Positions 37,188 through 47,346 of a stretch of 64,000 bases of DNA are shown here, piece by piece. The stretch lies in contig NZ_CP014136.1 in the NCBI RefSeq assembly GCF_002291425.1, positions 930,001-994,000 of the forward strand, read 5' to 3'. Origin of the DNA: Gibbsiella quercinecans (GTDB taxonomy: Bacteria; Pseudomonadota; Gammaproteobacteria; Enterobacterales; Enterobacteriaceae). Every line of letters starts with the position of its first letter. Position 1 is the stretch's first letter. Position numbers and translations under genes: made by a program. The notes below the pieces were generated by a model. The model was not told where the DNA came from. It did not search any database and was given only the letters and a program-made list of their open reading frames with translations.

Positions 37188-38324
37188 CTACGGCCAATTG
37201 CGGATACGCAATGTCCCTTCAGTTAATGCGTTATAACCAGCAATTGTCGGTAACAGCTGGCTAATTACACGATTCCAACGCACTACTGGAGCTGCAGTTA
37301 CGTAAACAATATCGTAAGGCTGCAGTTGGAACTCTGTACCCATCACCATTGCTGCCGCATCAGAGGCATTTAGCTGATAGATACTCGCTAGCTTGCTGCC
37401 CTGGCTGCCGCGCAGTGGACGGATAACGAACACCCCGGTAGCATCAGACATTGCCTGAGATATTCCTTCAGAATTACCTAACGCTTCAGTTAACGTCATA
37501 CCGCTGCGATCCATCTTCAGCGTAGCTTGTTTATTTACTTCACCCATTACGAACACTTTCAGATCATCGTTGCGCGGGATATAAAGAATATCGCCTGGGT
37601 ACAGCAAGCGGTTTTGCATCAGGTCGCCATTTTGCATCAGCGCCTGCAAAGAAATCCGCTGTTCCCTACCACTGTGTGTTAATACCACATTGCGCCAATC
37701 AGCATCAGCAGCAAGGCCGCCAGCCGCGTTAATCGCATCCATCACAGTGAGCGGTACGTTGGTGATCGCCTGCTTGCCGGAGGTCGTAACCGCCCCGGTG
37801 ACATAAACCTTTTGCGAACGGAAAGCCGCAATGCTCACGTCTACCTGTGGGCTTTCAATATACTGCGCCAGACGGTTGGCGATGTCGTTGCGCACTTCAC
37901 TCACCGTTCTACCAGCAACCCGCACTTTGCCAATATAGGGGTAGAAGATGGTGCCGTCAGAATTCACCCAGTTGCCGGTGTCGCTGGCGCTGCGGTATTG
38001 GCCCGCCGGCGTGGTCAGCTCTGGGTGATCCCACACCGTTACCATCAGCACATCGCCAATACCAATCCGGTATTCATAATTCTGCAGTTCGCGATCCAAC
38101 GCGGCATTATTCTGCGCTACCACCGGCTTGGCCCGCATTTGCTCAACCAGCCGTGGAGTCAACGGGAAAACGTTAACCAGCTTGTCGATGTCAAAATCGC
38201 TGTCCTGCTGTTTAATAACATCTTTTTCGCTGGTGGAGAGGTGGGTGCCGGGAACGATCGTACAACCGCTAATCACACTGATCGATACCAGGAGCGGTAT
38301 CAGTTTCCATTGTTTTTTTGCCAT
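37188..38324 (-). CDS. wza: Outer-membrane polysaccharide export lipoprotein Wza
   Basis: 378 residues with a lipoprotein signal peptide ending VISGC (Cys21), then polysaccharide export (PES) domain [20 protein letters not shown] and two SLBB domains ([33 protein letters not shown]). Octameric outer-membrane channel for group-1-type capsules. No wzi gene is present in the window, unlike K30-type capsule clusters, which resembles the colanic acid layout. Confidence 0.96.
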   Translation of the reverse strand: MAKKQWKLIPLLVSISVISGCTIVPGTHLSTSEKDVIKQQDSDFDIDKLVNVFPLTPRLVEQMRAKPVVAQNNAALDRELQNYEYRIGIGDVLMVTVWDHPELTTPAGQYRSASDTGNWVNSDGTIFYPYIGKVRVAGRTVSEVRNDIANRLAQYIESPQVDVSIAAFRSQKVYVTGAVTTSGKQAITNVPLTVMDAINAAGGLAADADWRNVVLTHSGREQRISLQALMQNGDLMQNRLLYPGDILYIPRNDDLKVFVMGEVNKQATLKMDRSGMTLTEALGNSEGISQAMSDATGVFVIRPLRGSQGSKLASIYQLNASDAAAMVMGTEFQLQPYDIVYVTAAPVVRWNRVISQLLPTIAGYNALTEGTLRIRNWP

Positions 38325-39112
38325 CGAGTTATCATCACTTTCAAAGTAAATATTTACGCTGTGCTAAGTCCCCGGCCAACCGTGGCACCTGTTGCGGTTC
38401 TCAGCAAAATGGGGGTTGTGATACCTGCCCCCATGCATGTTAAAAGGGAACGTGCTCATTGAGCAACCGTTGAACCCAGCTTTGCTACGATACAGAAAGA
38501 AACAGCCACTTGGTATTGGGTTGCAGCCCTCACCCCAACGCTCTCTCGCAGGAGAGAGGTCGTACAGCATTCCCTTTAGGGAACGGTGCTGCAATGTAAG
38601 GGGAAGTAATTTACTCTTCACCGAGCCCCTCACCCCGGCCCTCTCCCACGGGGAGAGGGAGCTGCGCTGTGCTCCCTACAAGGAACGCGGGCGATGTTGC
38701 GATGAGTCATTTACTCCTCACCGGGCCCTCACCCCAGCCCTCTCCCACGGGGAGAGGGAGTCGAACGGTGCTCCCTTTCAGGAACGAGAGCGGTGCTGCG
38801 ATGGTGAGGAGAAATCATTTACTCCTCATCGAGCCCTCACCCCAGCCCTCTCCCACAGGGAGAGGGTGTCGAACGGTGCTCCCTTTCAGGAACGAGTGCA
38901 GTGCTGCGATAGTGAGGGTGAATTATTTACTCCTCACCGAGCCCTCACCCCCAGCCATCCCCCACAGGGTGAGGGAGCCGTGTGGTGCTCTCTATTCCGG
39001 TTATATAACGCTCTGGGGCCGTTCAGTGCTCAAGAGTATGAACTGCAGGCGCGGCTTTTACCAATATATCTGGCTGTTAATTCCACAACCAGGCTGTTAA
39101 TTACAAACCCGC
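38325..39112. other. Gap between galF and wza, inside the predicted operon
   Basis: 788 bases dominated by the five-unit palindromic tandem array at 38527-38999. No gene is supported; the long plus-strand frame across the array is repeat translation. A secondary promoter for wza may lie in 38325-38526 but none was identified by eye. Confidence 0.6.
38527..38999. repeat. Five-unit tandem array, period 99-108 bases
   Basis: CCCTCACCCC motifs begin at 38527, 38627, 38726, 38834 and 38942. Each unit carries the palindrome CCCTCTCCC...GGGAGAGGG followed by a diverged tail with GGTGCTCCCT and TTTACTC. Shares the core with five other arrays in the window. Confidence 0.85.
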
Positions 39113-40009
39113 TTAAAACTGCAGTTGCTCTGCCCATTCGCGGAAGGCTTTCCCTTGTGCTGGGTGGCGCAGGCCATAGGCGACAAAGGCCTGCAGATAG
39201 CCAAGCTTTTCACCGCAGTTGTAGGATTCACCCACCAGTTCGGTCGCTTCTACCGGTTGTTGTTTCAGCAGTTCTGCAATCGCGTCGGTCAACTGAATGC
39301 GGCCCCAGGCGCCGGGTTTGGTTTTTTCCAGAATCGGCCAAATGTCAGCAGAAAGCACATAGCGGCCTACTGCGGAATAGTTGGATTGCAGCCGCACTTC
39401 CCGGCTTGGTTTTTCAATAATAGAGGTCATACGCGCGCTTTCGCCGGGCTGCAGCGTAGTTGTTTCACACTCCACCACCGAGTAATCATACAGCACATTC
39501 TCATCGTCGGCCGCTTGCACCAACACCTGGCTATCGCCACTTTGTTCAAAGCGGGCAATCAGGTGGGCAAGGTTATCTTTTTTCAGATCTGCTTTCGCAT
39601 CATCCAGCAGGATGTCGGGCAACACCACCACAAACGGTTCATCCCCAACCAGCGGTTTAGCGCATAGCACAGCATGCCCCAACCCTTTTGGTTGCCCCTG
39701 GCGGATATGCATCAGCGTCACGCCCTTTGGCGTGATGGATTGTACTTCATCCAACAGTTGGCGTTTAACGCGCGCTTCGAGCATCGCTTCCAGCTCGAAT
39801 GAGGTATCGAAATGGTTTTCTATCGCGTTCTTGGAAGAGTGCGTCACCAGAATGATATCTTTGATACCCGCGGCGACACACTCGTTAACGATATACTGAA
39901 TCAACGGCTTATCGACGATCGGCAACATTTCTTTTGGAATAGCCTTGGTCGCCGGCAGCATACGCATACCCAGGCCAGCAACGGGAATGACAGCTTTTAA
40001 CTTCGTCAT
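39113..40009 (-). CDS. galF: UTP-glucose-1-phosphate uridylyltransferase paralogue GalF
   Basis: 298 residues. GalU-like nucleotidyltransferase in which the conserved G-L-G-T-R motif is GLGMRML (Met15 for Thr), as in E. coli GalF (GLGMHML), and the active-site-side [12 protein letters not shown] matches GalF, not GalU. GalF is thought to modulate GalU and raise UDP-glucose. Located 45 bases downstream of galU, and upstream of wza across a 788-base gap containing the tandem array. Confidence 0.88.
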   Translation of the reverse strand: MTKLKAVIPVAGLGMRMLPATKAIPKEMLPIVDKPLIQYIVNECVAAGIKDIILVTHSSKNAIENHFDTSFELEAMLEARVKRQLLDEVQSITPKGVTLMHIRQGQPKGLGHAVLCAKPLVGDEPFVVVLPDILLDDAKADLKKDNLAHLIARFEQSGDSQVLVQAADDENVLYDYSVVECETTTLQPGESARMTSIIEKPSREVRLQSNYSAVGRYVLSADIWPILEKTKPGAWGRIQLTDAIAELLKQQPVEATELVGESYNCGEKLGYLQAFVAYGLRHPAQGKAFREWAEQLQF

Positions 40010-40054
40010 GGTAGTCCTCTTTCAATCTTGTGATCGTATCTGCGGCCGCTGCAG

Positions 40055-40954
40055 TTATTTATTGGCGAGAGCCTGTTTCAACCATTTGCTGAACCCTTCG
40101 CCCTCTGTGGCATGGCGCAGGCCATATTGCACGAATGCTTTCATATAGCCCAGTTTATCACCACAGTCATGTGATTTGCCGCTCATATGGAAAGCTTCAA
40201 CCGTTTCTTCATCCATCAACAAAGCGATGGCGTCGGTCAGTTGGATCTCATCGCCAGCTCCTGGAGGGGTTTTCTCCAGCAGCGGCCAAATATCTGCAGA
40301 GAGCACATAGCGCCCCACTACGGCCAGGTTGGAAGGAGCATCCTCAAGCGCCGGTTTTTCCACCACTGCGGTCATTGGCGCGCTTTCACCAGCGGCCAAT
40401 GCGACCCCGCCACAATCCACCACACCGTATTTAGAAACGTCTTTCTCTGGCACCGGCTCCACCATCACCTGGCTGTAACCGGTCTCTTCAAAGCGCTGGA
40501 TCATTTTCGCCAGGTTTTCCTTGCGCAGATCGGCACTTGCATCATCCATCAACACGTCTGGCAACAGTACAATAAAAGGTTCATCCCCGACCATCGGTTT
40601 CGCACACAGTACGGCATGCCCCAGCCCCTTCGCCTGCCCCTGGCGAACCTGCATCACGGTAACGTCTGGTGGGCAGATGCTTTTCACTTCCGCCAGCAGT
40701 TGGCGTTTCACGCGTGCTTCCAGCACCGCTTCTAACTCGAAAGAGGTATCAAAGTGGTTTTCAATGGCGTTCTTGGAAGAGTGTGTCACCAGAATAATAT
40801 CTTTAATTCCGGCAGCAACACATTCACTCACGATATATTGAATCAGTGGTTTATCCACCACAGGCAGCATTTCTTTCGGAATTGCCTTAGTTGCCGGCAA
40901 CATACGTGTACCCAGTCCTGCCACAGGAATGACTGCTTTCAATCTCTTTTGCAT
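40055..40954 (-). CDS. galU: UTP-glucose-1-phosphate uridylyltransferase GalU
   Basis: 299 residues with the intact catalytic [19 protein letters not shown] (Thr16, Arg17) and [12 protein letters not shown]. Makes UDP-glucose for the initiating transferase, galE and other enzymes. First gene after the JUMPstart/ops leader, so this housekeeping enzyme is expressed with the capsule cluster here. The next gene is its paralogue galF: a tandem duplication. Confidence 0.93.
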   Translation of the reverse strand: MQKRLKAVIPVAGLGTRMLPATKAIPKEMLPVVDKPLIQYIVSECVAAGIKDIILVTHSSKNAIENHFDTSFELEAVLEARVKRQLLAEVKSICPPDVTVMQVRQGQAKGLGHAVLCAKPMVGDEPFIVLLPDVLMDDASADLRKENLAKMIQRFEETGYSQVMVEPVPEKDVSKYGVVDCGGVALAAGESAPMTAVVEKPALEDAPSNLAVVGRYVLSADIWPLLEKTPPGAGDEIQLTDAIALLMDEETVEAFHMSGKSHDCGDKLGYMKAFVQYGLRHATEGEGFSKWLKQALANK

Positions 40955-41093
40955 ATTTTATATCCATCAGCAAATAACAATTAAGTGTAACAGACACAGG
41001 CTAAGCCAACGCTTCCGGGGGAAATGAATTAGGAAAATTCTATATCAACGATCGGGAAAGTGATAAAAACCGTTCCTTATCAATCGCTTCCGG

Positions 41094-41132
41094 CACGCTA
41101 CCGCCCTTGGCTTACAGCTACCAATGCACTGG
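41094..41132 (-). promoter_or_regulatory. JUMPstart element with ops (RfaH recruitment site)
   Basis: On the minus strand 41132-41094 reads as a 39-base JUMPstart: it contains TTGGTAGCTG and ends with the exact ops sequence GGCGGTAGCGTG (41105-41094). ops in the non-template strand of paused RNA polymerase recruits RfaH, which suppresses termination over long surface-glycan operons. It lies 140 bases upstream of galU. Confidence 0.93.
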
Positions 41133-41342
41133 AAATGATTCTGGATGGCTAACAGGCACATGTTCACCATGTATTCAGCCGAACAGTGTTAACCACTGGC
41201 ATACAACGCAGGGTAATCACAAGAAGGGCAAAAAAGCCTATGTTCTATACAAAGTATTGATAGTTGTTTACATATTATTGGCTAGGATTCTTATACTATT
41301 AACCCACTGAGACAAGCCTTAGATCGGCTTCTCACGGCCTTT

Positions 41343-41356
41343 TAGGAATAAGACTA
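41343..41356. promoter_or_regulatory. Candidate RcsAB box
   Basis: TAGGAATAAGACTA agrees with the degenerate consensus TRVGAAWAWTSYGR at 11 of 14 positions. Capsule and colanic acid operons are commonly activated by RcsA-RcsB through such a site upstream of the JUMPstart leader. Degenerate motif, so weak on its own. Confidence 0.35.
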
Positions 41357-41628
41357 CTCTTTGATAATGGCTCGGAAAATTCTAACATAAGCAGAAATTC
41401 ATAACACGATGATTTAAATAATAATTGTATTGCAGTTGCTTTAATAAACAGTTAAAGCGATGGTTTCTTATGTTATTACACCCAGAAACTTCCCGGTTTT
41501 ATCCGGCTCACTTAATTATTCTTCTTATCCCTACCTTCCCTGCTGTTTTCATGTTGAATTTTCCTTTGCCAACGCCCATCATGCGCGTTACGGCATAAGC
41601 CGGCGAACTAAAAGGTGAAATTGGTCTT

Positions 41629-43215
41629 ATGGAATGGATCGCAGATCCAACAATTTGGGCCGGCCTGGCCACATTGGTCGTGCTGGAGATTGTGCTGGGG
41701 ATAGACAACCTCATTTTTATTGCCATCCTGGCAGAAAAACTACCAAAAGAACAAAGAGATAAAGCTCGCGTCGTCGGTTTACTGCTGGCGCTGCTGATGC
41801 GTATGGTGTTGTTAGCCTCTATATCCTGGCTGGCAACTTTAACCAAGCCGCTGTTCTTCCTTGCCGAGCATCCCTTCAGTGGGCGCGATTTGATCATGCT
41901 GGTCGGCGGTATCTTCCTGTTATTTAAAGCCACGATGGAGTTGAATGAACGGCTGGAAGGCAAGGATGAAGAACAGCACGGCACCCGTAAAGGGGCCCGC
42001 TTCTGGCCGGTAGTGGCGCAAATTGTGGTGCTGGATGCCGTCTTCTCACTGGATTCGGTAATAACGGCAGTCGGGATGGTTGATCACCTGGCGGTTATGA
42101 TGCTGGCGGTCACTATCGCCATCGGTCTGATGCTGTTGGCCAGCAAGCCGCTCACCCGCTTTGTTAATGCCCACCCGACTATCGTCATCCTGTGCCTGAG
42201 CTTCCTGTTGATGATTGGCTTTAGCCTGGTGGCAGAAGGCTTTGGCTACCACATACCCAAAGGGTATCTGTATGCAGCTATCGGCTTCTCTGTGATCATC
42301 GAAGCACTAAACCAGCTTGCGCAGTTCAACCGCCGCCGTTTTCTTTCCCAGGTGCGCCCTCTGCGCGAACGCACGGCAGAAGCTGTGCTGCGTATGCTAA
42401 GTGGAAAGCATGAAGAGGCCGAAGTCGATCGGGATGCGGCTGATTTGATCGCCGACAGCAACAGTGGAGGCAGCGAAATATTTAACCAGCAGGAGCGCAA
42501 TATGATCGAGCGCGTGCTGGGGATGGCACAGCGCACCGTCAGTAGCATCATGACGTCCCGGCACGATGTGGAATACCTGGAGCTGAACGATCCGCAGGAA
42601 AAGCTGAAACAGTTGCTGGAAAAGAACCAACACACGCGCATTGTGGTTATCGAAGATAGCGACAGTGATGAACCGCTTGGGGTGATCCACACGATTGATG
42701 TGTTAAAACAGCAGTTGCAGCAAGCGCCGTTGGATCTACGGGCGCTGGTAATACAGCCGTTAATCTTCCCTGAAGGGCTAACGCTGCTTAGCGCGTTAGA
42801 GCAGTTCCGCCAGGCGCAAACGCACTTCGCCTTTGTGGTGGATGAGTTTGGTTCGGTTGAAGGTATTGTTACCCTGACCGACGTGATGGAAACCATTGCC
42901 GGTAACCTGCCCGAAGCCGGCGAGGAGATCGATGCACGCCATGATATTCAGCAGTGTGAAGACGGCAGTTGGATTGCCAACGGCTATATGCCGCTGGAGG
43001 ATCTGGCGCATTTCCTGCCTCTGCAATTGGAAGAGAAGCGCGAGTATCATACGCTGGCCGGTTTGCTGATGGAGCACTGCCAGCGGATCCCGGAACAGGG
43101 CGAGCAGTTGGCAATTGATGGTTATCTCTATGAGCCGTTGGAGATCAGCAGCCACCGTATTCTGAAGGTAAAAATCACGCCGCTGGCAGAGCCCGATCAG
43201 GATGACGAGGGGTAA
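41629..43215 (+). CDS. yegH: TerC-family membrane protein with CBS and CorC/HlyC domains
   Basis: 528 residues, near-identical in plan to E. coli YegH (527). TerC-like membrane part with [21 protein letters not shown] and [17 protein letters not shown] (acidic residues typical of the family), then a CBS pair (about 295-420; [36 protein letters not shown]) and a C-terminal transporter-associated CorC/HlyC domain. Proposed to act in metal-ion export; not proven. Next to the glycan locus, as in E. coli. Confidence 0.93.
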   Translation: MEWIADPTIWAGLATLVVLEIVLGIDNLIFIAILAEKLPKEQRDKARVVGLLLALLMRMVLLASISWLATLTKPLFFLAEHPFSGRDLIMLVGGIFLLFKATMELNERLEGKDEEQHGTRKGARFWPVVAQIVVLDAVFSLDSVITAVGMVDHLAVMMLAVTIAIGLMLLASKPLTRFVNAHPTIVILCLSFLLMIGFSLVAEGFGYHIPKGYLYAAIGFSVIIEALNQLAQFNRRRFLSQVRPLRERTAEAVLRMLSGKHEEAEVDRDAADLIADSNSGGSEIFNQQERNMIERVLGMAQRTVSSIMTSRHDVEYLELNDPQEKLKQLLEKNQHTRIVVIEDSDSDEPLGVIHTIDVLKQQLQQAPLDLRALVIQPLIFPEGLTLLSALEQFRQAQTHFAFVVDEFGSVEGIVTLTDVMETIAGNLPEAGEEIDARHDIQQCEDGSWIANGYMPLEDLAHFLPLQLEEKREYHTLAGLLMEHCQRIPEQGEQLAIDGYLYEPLEISSHRILKVKITPLAEPDQDDEG

Positions 43216-43217
43216 CC

Positions 43218-43704
43218 CCTCACCCTAACCCTCTCCCCCAGGGAGAGGGGATAGCCCAGCGTTTCTGTATTAGTACCGCACCAACCCCACCAACGCAGGG
43301 ATCAGGGCCTTCAGCACTAGCACTCCCATGTCAGACCCTGCGCCCCTTTTCCCTCTGGGAGAAGGCCGGGATGAGGGGATTCTGCACTTCCATGCCAAAC
43401 CCTGCGCCCCTTCACCCCTAGAGAGAAGGCCGGAATGATGGCATTCGGCACTCCCATGCCAAACCCTGCGCCCCTTCTCCCCCTGGGAGAAGGCCGGGAT
43501 GAGGGCATTCAGCACTCCCATGTCAGACCCTGCGCCCCTTCTCCCTCTGGGAGAAGGCCGGGACGAGGGCTATCGGTATTCCCATGCCAAACCGTGCGCC
43601 CCTTCTCCCTCTGGGAGAAGGCCGGGATGAGGGCATTCAGCACTCCCATGCCAAACCCCGCGCCCCTTCTCCCTCTGGGAGAAGGCCGGGATGAGGGCAT
43701 TCGC
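43218..43704. repeat. Palindromic element plus six-copy 64-base tandem array
   Basis: A single palindromic copy (43218-43250) is followed by a strictly phased array whose units begin at 43321, 43385, 43449, 43513, 43577 and 43641 (64 bases each, ending at 43704). Each unit has CACTCCCATG, then CTTCTCCCTCTGGGAGAAGG. No variable spacers, so it is not a CRISPR. Confidence 0.92.
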
Positions 43705-43707
43705 ATA

Positions 43708-43740
43708 GTAAAAAGAAACGGGCCGCTTGGCGGCCCGTTT
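43708..43740 (-). terminator. Rho-independent terminator after asmA
   Basis: AAACGGGCCGC (43716-43726) and GCGGCCCGTTT (43730-43740) are perfect 11-base complements with a 3-base loop, followed on the minus strand by TTTCTTTTTA. It begins 10 bases past the asmA stop. Confidence 0.9.
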
Positions 43741-43749
43741 GGGAGGATA

Positions 43750-45576
43750 TTACAGCTTGTCGAGCAACCTTTTCAGATCCTGCCCGCTTTGCGAATCCTT
43801 ATTCTTTTCCGCCCATTTATTCAGGGCGTCCTTGGCGCGGTTCTGCAGCGACTGGCGCAACAGTTGATCCACCTTCAACTGATAATTAAGCCTGTCCCAT
43901 GGCCCATAAACCCGCAGCGGGATCGCTGTTTTCCGTAGCAGCGCAATCAGATCGTTATTCCCTTGCCACCCGTCGGTCACCTGCACATTCAGCGTCATAT
44001 CACACTGCTTGCCAGGTATATCGAGCGTCCCGGCCCCCCTAAGGTTCAGCGCAGATGAATCAGCCTGCAGTTCGCTAACCTTCACCGCCCCGGCGTTCAA
44101 ATGCGCCCGGGCCGTCAGGCGCTGCACTTCCGTATAGCGTTGATATTTTTCCTGGCCGCTCACACGGCTATCGCTACGTGCCACCGCCTGCTGGATCAAT
44201 TGCTGAATGTTAAGCCCATGCAACTGCACGTTTTGCATCGCTAACTGCGCATCGCCGTGCCAACTGTGTTTAAAGGCTTCCGCGCTCAGCTTATCGCCGC
44301 CAAACGTGCCTTGTAGATTGAATTTACCGGTTATCACCTGCGGCATATCAAACGCTTTCAGCACCGGGCCCAGTTCTATCTGTTTGATGTCTGGCCGTAA
44401 CGTAATAGCAGGTTTAGCGCTGCGCACATCCAGTTCACCCGGCAGAGAAAACTCGCCGCCCGCCAGCTTGCCGCCAAGCGCCCCTAACGTTAACAGCCCA
44501 CGCTGGTTCTCCGCCTGTAACGCCAACTGGGCGATCTCCAGCCCACGGTAGGTGAGCCGATCGGCCTTCAGCGCCAGCTGTGCGGTAAAATCACGCAGCA
44601 CATTCAGGCTTTGCGCTTCATCCGGCGGGCTGGCAATCACCGGCGCCAATGGCGCAGGCTGCGGCGCCTCACCAATGTTGTCTTTCCAGCCTGAAAGGGT
44701 ATCCAGATTAAGATGTAGCGAAGACAGGTTTACCGCATAATGCGGCACGCTACCAAATTGCAGCTGGGCATCGCCGGTAAGTTGGCTGTCATTCGCGCTA
44801 AGTACCATGTTCTTCAGCGCCAATTGCTGCTGCACCCGCTGATAAACGGCCTGCACGCTCCCCTCGCCTTTGATACCACCGTTAGTAATATCGGCCCCAT
44901 CCAGTTGATAGGTAAACTGGCTGATATTGGCGCTAATCTGCTGCGGGTATTGCTGCAGATCCAAATCGGCCGCCAGCGTAAAGGCCAGATCGCGCTGATC
45001 GCGGTTAACCCGGCTGGATAACGCCAGTTGCGCCTGATGCTGGCCGTTTTGTTGCAGCGTCAGGTTAATATCGCGCACGTTGATCTGCTCGTTGTTCGCC
45101 CGCTGCCAAATCAGCAGGCTATCGACGATGCGCAAATTATCAATATCGAATTTCCACGCGGCCACCGCTGGTTCTTCAGCGTTGCTGGTTGGCGCGGCGG
45201 GCGCTCCCGGCACGGTTTGCTCTTCACTGTCGGGGGTCAGGCGAATAACGCCGTTTTTCAGCATCACCTGCTTAACCGAAAGCTGGTGTGAAAGCAGCGG
45301 CAGCAGTTCAACATCCAAGCGCATATTATCGGCGCTGACCACGGGCGCAGCGGCGCCAGGCGCCGTAAGCGTCATGCGGCCGGCCAGAATGCTCAGCTGC
45401 GGCCAAACGTGCCAGCGCAAATCGCCATCCAGCGTTAGATGATAGCCACTCTTCTGTTCGACCTTTTTCACCATGTAAGCGCGAAAATCATTGGGATTGA
45501 TCAGCAGCACCAGCGCAGCCATACCGGCCACCAGCACCACCAGCAAAATCGCCAAAGTCGTCAGTAATCGTTTCAT
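43750..45576 (-). CDS. asmA: AsmA family outer-membrane assembly/phospholipid protein
   Basis: 608 residues (E. coli AsmA 617). N-terminal membrane anchor at about 5-25, then the conserved VEQKSGYHLTLDGDLRWHVWPQLSI AsmA signature and a long periplasmic body; the C-terminal part has the GTLDIPGKQCDMTL stretch. Bridge-like lipid-transport family, influencing outer-membrane assembly and LPS. Positioned before dcd as in E. coli. Confidence 0.94.
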   Translation of the reverse strand: MKRLLTTLAILLVVLVAGMAALVLLINPNDFRAYMVKKVEQKSGYHLTLDGDLRWHVWPQLSILAGRMTLTAPGAAAPVVSADNMRLDVELLPLLSHQLSVKQVMLKNGVIRLTPDSEEQTVPGAPAAPTSNAEEPAVAAWKFDIDNLRIVDSLLIWQRANNEQINVRDINLTLQQNGQHQAQLALSSRVNRDQRDLAFTLAADLDLQQYPQQISANISQFTYQLDGADITNGGIKGEGSVQAVYQRVQQQLALKNMVLSANDSQLTGDAQLQFGSVPHYAVNLSSLHLNLDTLSGWKDNIGEAPQPAPLAPVIASPPDEAQSLNVLRDFTAQLALKADRLTYRGLEIAQLALQAENQRGLLTLGALGGKLAGGEFSLPGELDVRSAKPAITLRPDIKQIELGPVLKAFDMPQVITGKFNLQGTFGGDKLSAEAFKHSWHGDAQLAMQNVQLHGLNIQQLIQQAVARSDSRVSGQEKYQRYTEVQRLTARAHLNAGAVKVSELQADSSALNLRGAGTLDIPGKQCDMTLNVQVTDGWQGNNDLIALLRKTAIPLRVYGPWDRLNYQLKVDQLLRQSLQNRAKDALNKWAEKNKDSQSGQDLKRLLDKL

Positions 45577-45618
45577 GCCATCCCCTTGTCAGCCCCCAGC
45601 AGCAATGTCCTTCAGCCG

Positions 45619-46200
45619 TTAATCTTTGTCGATACGGCTGGCTACGGCACCCTGTTGATCTTTATATTTTGCATCCTGGCGGCGATTATAAGGGCGGGCA
45701 GCCGGGCCGGAAAGCGGCTCGAAGCTCAACGCGCCGATCATCATCCCAGGGCGCAGTGCCAACGGCAACTTACCTGAATTATAGAACTCCAGAACGATAC
45801 GGCCCTGCCAGCCTGGATCAATACGGTGTGCGGTGACATGCACCATCAAGCCAAGGCGCGCCAATGAAGAGCGGCCGTCGAGCCAGCCGACCAGATCGTC
45901 CGGCAGCGTAACCGATTCCAGCGTCACCGCCAGCGCAAGCTCACCGGGGTGCAGGAAGAAGGCTTCGCCCTCCGGCAGCACGATCTCGTCACTCATCACG
46001 CGATCCAGCGCGGCGCTGACTTCATCTTTCGGGCCGCTCAGATCGATAAATGCCGCAGTATGCCCGAGGAATACGCGGAACTGATTCCCTAAACGGACAT
46101 CCACTGTGGCCCCGTTAATACGCTCCACCGGTGGACGGGGTGAAATAGCCAGCTTTCCGCAGTCCAACCAGCTTTCTATATCGCGGTCACACAGTCTCAT
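45619..46200 (-). CDS. dcd: dCTP deaminase
   Basis: 193 residues from ATG at 46200 ([12 protein letters not shown]), which matches the E. coli length and follows GAGAAGAAGAG; the frame start at 46224 adds 8 residues and is rejected. Homotrimeric enzyme deaminating dCTP to dUTP for thymidylate synthesis. Catalytic [13 protein letters not shown] with the Glu/Ser/Arg triad region and HRIDPGWQG are intact. Confidence 0.97.
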   Translation of the reverse strand: MRLCDRDIESWLDCGKLAISPRPPVERINGATVDVRLGNQFRVFLGHTAAFIDLSGPKDEVSAALDRVMSDEIVLPEGEAFFLHPGELALAVTLESVTLPDDLVGWLDGRSSLARLGLMVHVTAHRIDPGWQGRIVLEFYNSGKLPLALRPGMMIGALSFEPLSGPAARPYNRRQDAKYKDQQGAVASRIDKD

Positions 46201-46321
46201 CTCTTCTTCTCCATCAAAGCGCATAAACTAAAACAAAAAGTGCCACACAATAGGCGAAAGGTCTACGTCAGGGCGTAAATCATGGGAGACAGGCCGGGGA
46301 TTCACCGCCCGGCCAACAGCA

Positions 46322-46963
46322 TCATTCAAAGAACTGGCTGATTTTGGCTTTCAGGATATCGATCGCAATCCGATTTTTACCACCGCGCGGCACGATAATA
46401 TCGGCATACTGTTTGGAAGGCTCAATAAATTGCAGGAACATCGGGCGAACGGTTTTCTGATACTGCGCCATCACCGAATCCATCGAACGGCCACGTTCGT
46501 TGACATCACGCTTCATACGGCGCATCAGGCAGATATCCAGCGGCGTATCAACAAAGATAGAGAAATTCATTTCCTGGCGCAGGCGGATATCCGTCAGCAG
46601 CAGAATACCTTCCAGAATAATGACTTTCTTGGGTTCCAGATGGATGGTTTCTTGTTTGCGGGTATGTTCGGTGTAGCTATACAACGGCAGTTCAATTGCC
46701 TTGCCGGCCTTAAGCATTTGCAGATGCTGGAACAGCAAATTGTGATCCATGGCGCTGGGGTGGTCATAATTGGTTTTGACCCGCTCTTCCATGGTCAGAT
46801 GGCTCTGGTCTTTGTAGTAACTGTCTTCGGGGATAACGCCAATGTGTTGATCGCCAACTTGATCGCGGAGTTCTCGATATAACGTACTGGCAATCAGACT
46901 TTTCCCTGAGGCAGATGCGCCAGCTATACCAATAATGACGCATTGATGCGGCTTGTCAGTCAT
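46322..46963 (-). CDS. udk: Uridine/cytidine kinase
   Basis: 213 residues from ATG at 46963 ([22 protein letters not shown]), matching E. coli Udk; the frame extension to 47014 is not homologous. P-loop at 15-22. Phosphorylates uridine and cytidine with GTP in pyrimidine salvage. [10 protein letters not shown] and [14 protein letters not shown] segments are canonical. A GC-rich inverted repeat (46292-46314) follows the stop without a T-tract. Confidence 0.97.
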   Translation of the reverse strand: MTDKPHQCVIIGIAGASASGKSLIASTLYRELRDQVGDQHIGVIPEDSYYKDQSHLTMEERVKTNYDHPSAMDHNLLFQHLQMLKAGKAIELPLYSYTEHTRKQETIHLEPKKVIILEGILLLTDIRLRQEMNFSIFVDTPLDICLMRRMKRDVNERGRSMDSVMAQYQKTVRPMFLQFIEPSKQYADIIVPRGGKNRIAIDILKAKISQFFE

Positions 46964-47346
46964 AAAATTAAAGACCTGGTTTCGTAGTGTGAGGGGGGAA
47001 CTAAATCGCGCCAATTATAGGGAGTTAGCAGGCCCGGCGCCAGTATTTAGACGGCGGCAACAACAATATGCATACAAACCGTTGCCGTAATAACCATTTC
47101 GCTTTTTTATGCGGCGGTATACGCAAAATAATTCGAGTTGCAGGGCAAAGATGGCCCCAGGGATGTGCGCCAACACGCCAGCACACTGCGGGATGACGGG
47201 TTTATATGCTGTTTTCAGAACTTTTACACTACTGTTAATGCCGCGGCCAAGCTAGAATCACAGCATTCAGCCACGATTATTTATTTGAGTACCCGCGATC
47301 ACGTGAACAGTCTATCCCGTTATTTATTGCCACAGAGTGTGCACCT
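46964..47346. other. Intergenic region between udk and the PAP2 gene
   Basis: 383 bases. Holds the udk promoter and, divergently, that of the PAP2 gene. No RNA gene or operator was recognised; a small ATTCGAGTTGCAGG motif near 47130, resembling a dispersed enterobacterial repeat, is noted only. Confidence 0.4.

Larger units (their letters stand above)
40955..41628. promoter_or_regulatory. Divergent regulatory region between galU and yegH
   Basis: 674 bases with no gene. Contains the JUMPstart/ops element (41094-41132), a candidate RcsAB box (41343-41356) and AT-rich stretches. Drives the long minus-strand glycan operon and, in the other direction, yegH. Confidence 0.65.

Noticed and set aside
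38437-39420. 327-residue plus-strand frame rich in LTPALSHGERE repeats
   Set aside because: It is the translation of the tandem array plus antisense galF; no ribosome site and the periodic peptide follows the DNA repeat.
41283-41296. TAGGATTCTTA considered as a second RcsAB box
   Set aside because: Only the left half matches; total agreement is near chance in AT-rich DNA.
43321-43704. Regular 64-base repeats considered as a CRISPR array
   Set aside because: Repeat units are contiguous without unique spacers and no cas genes are present.
46292-46314. GC-rich inverted repeat after udk as a terminator
   Set aside because: Perfect 7-base arms but no T-tract; left as a note in the udk entry.
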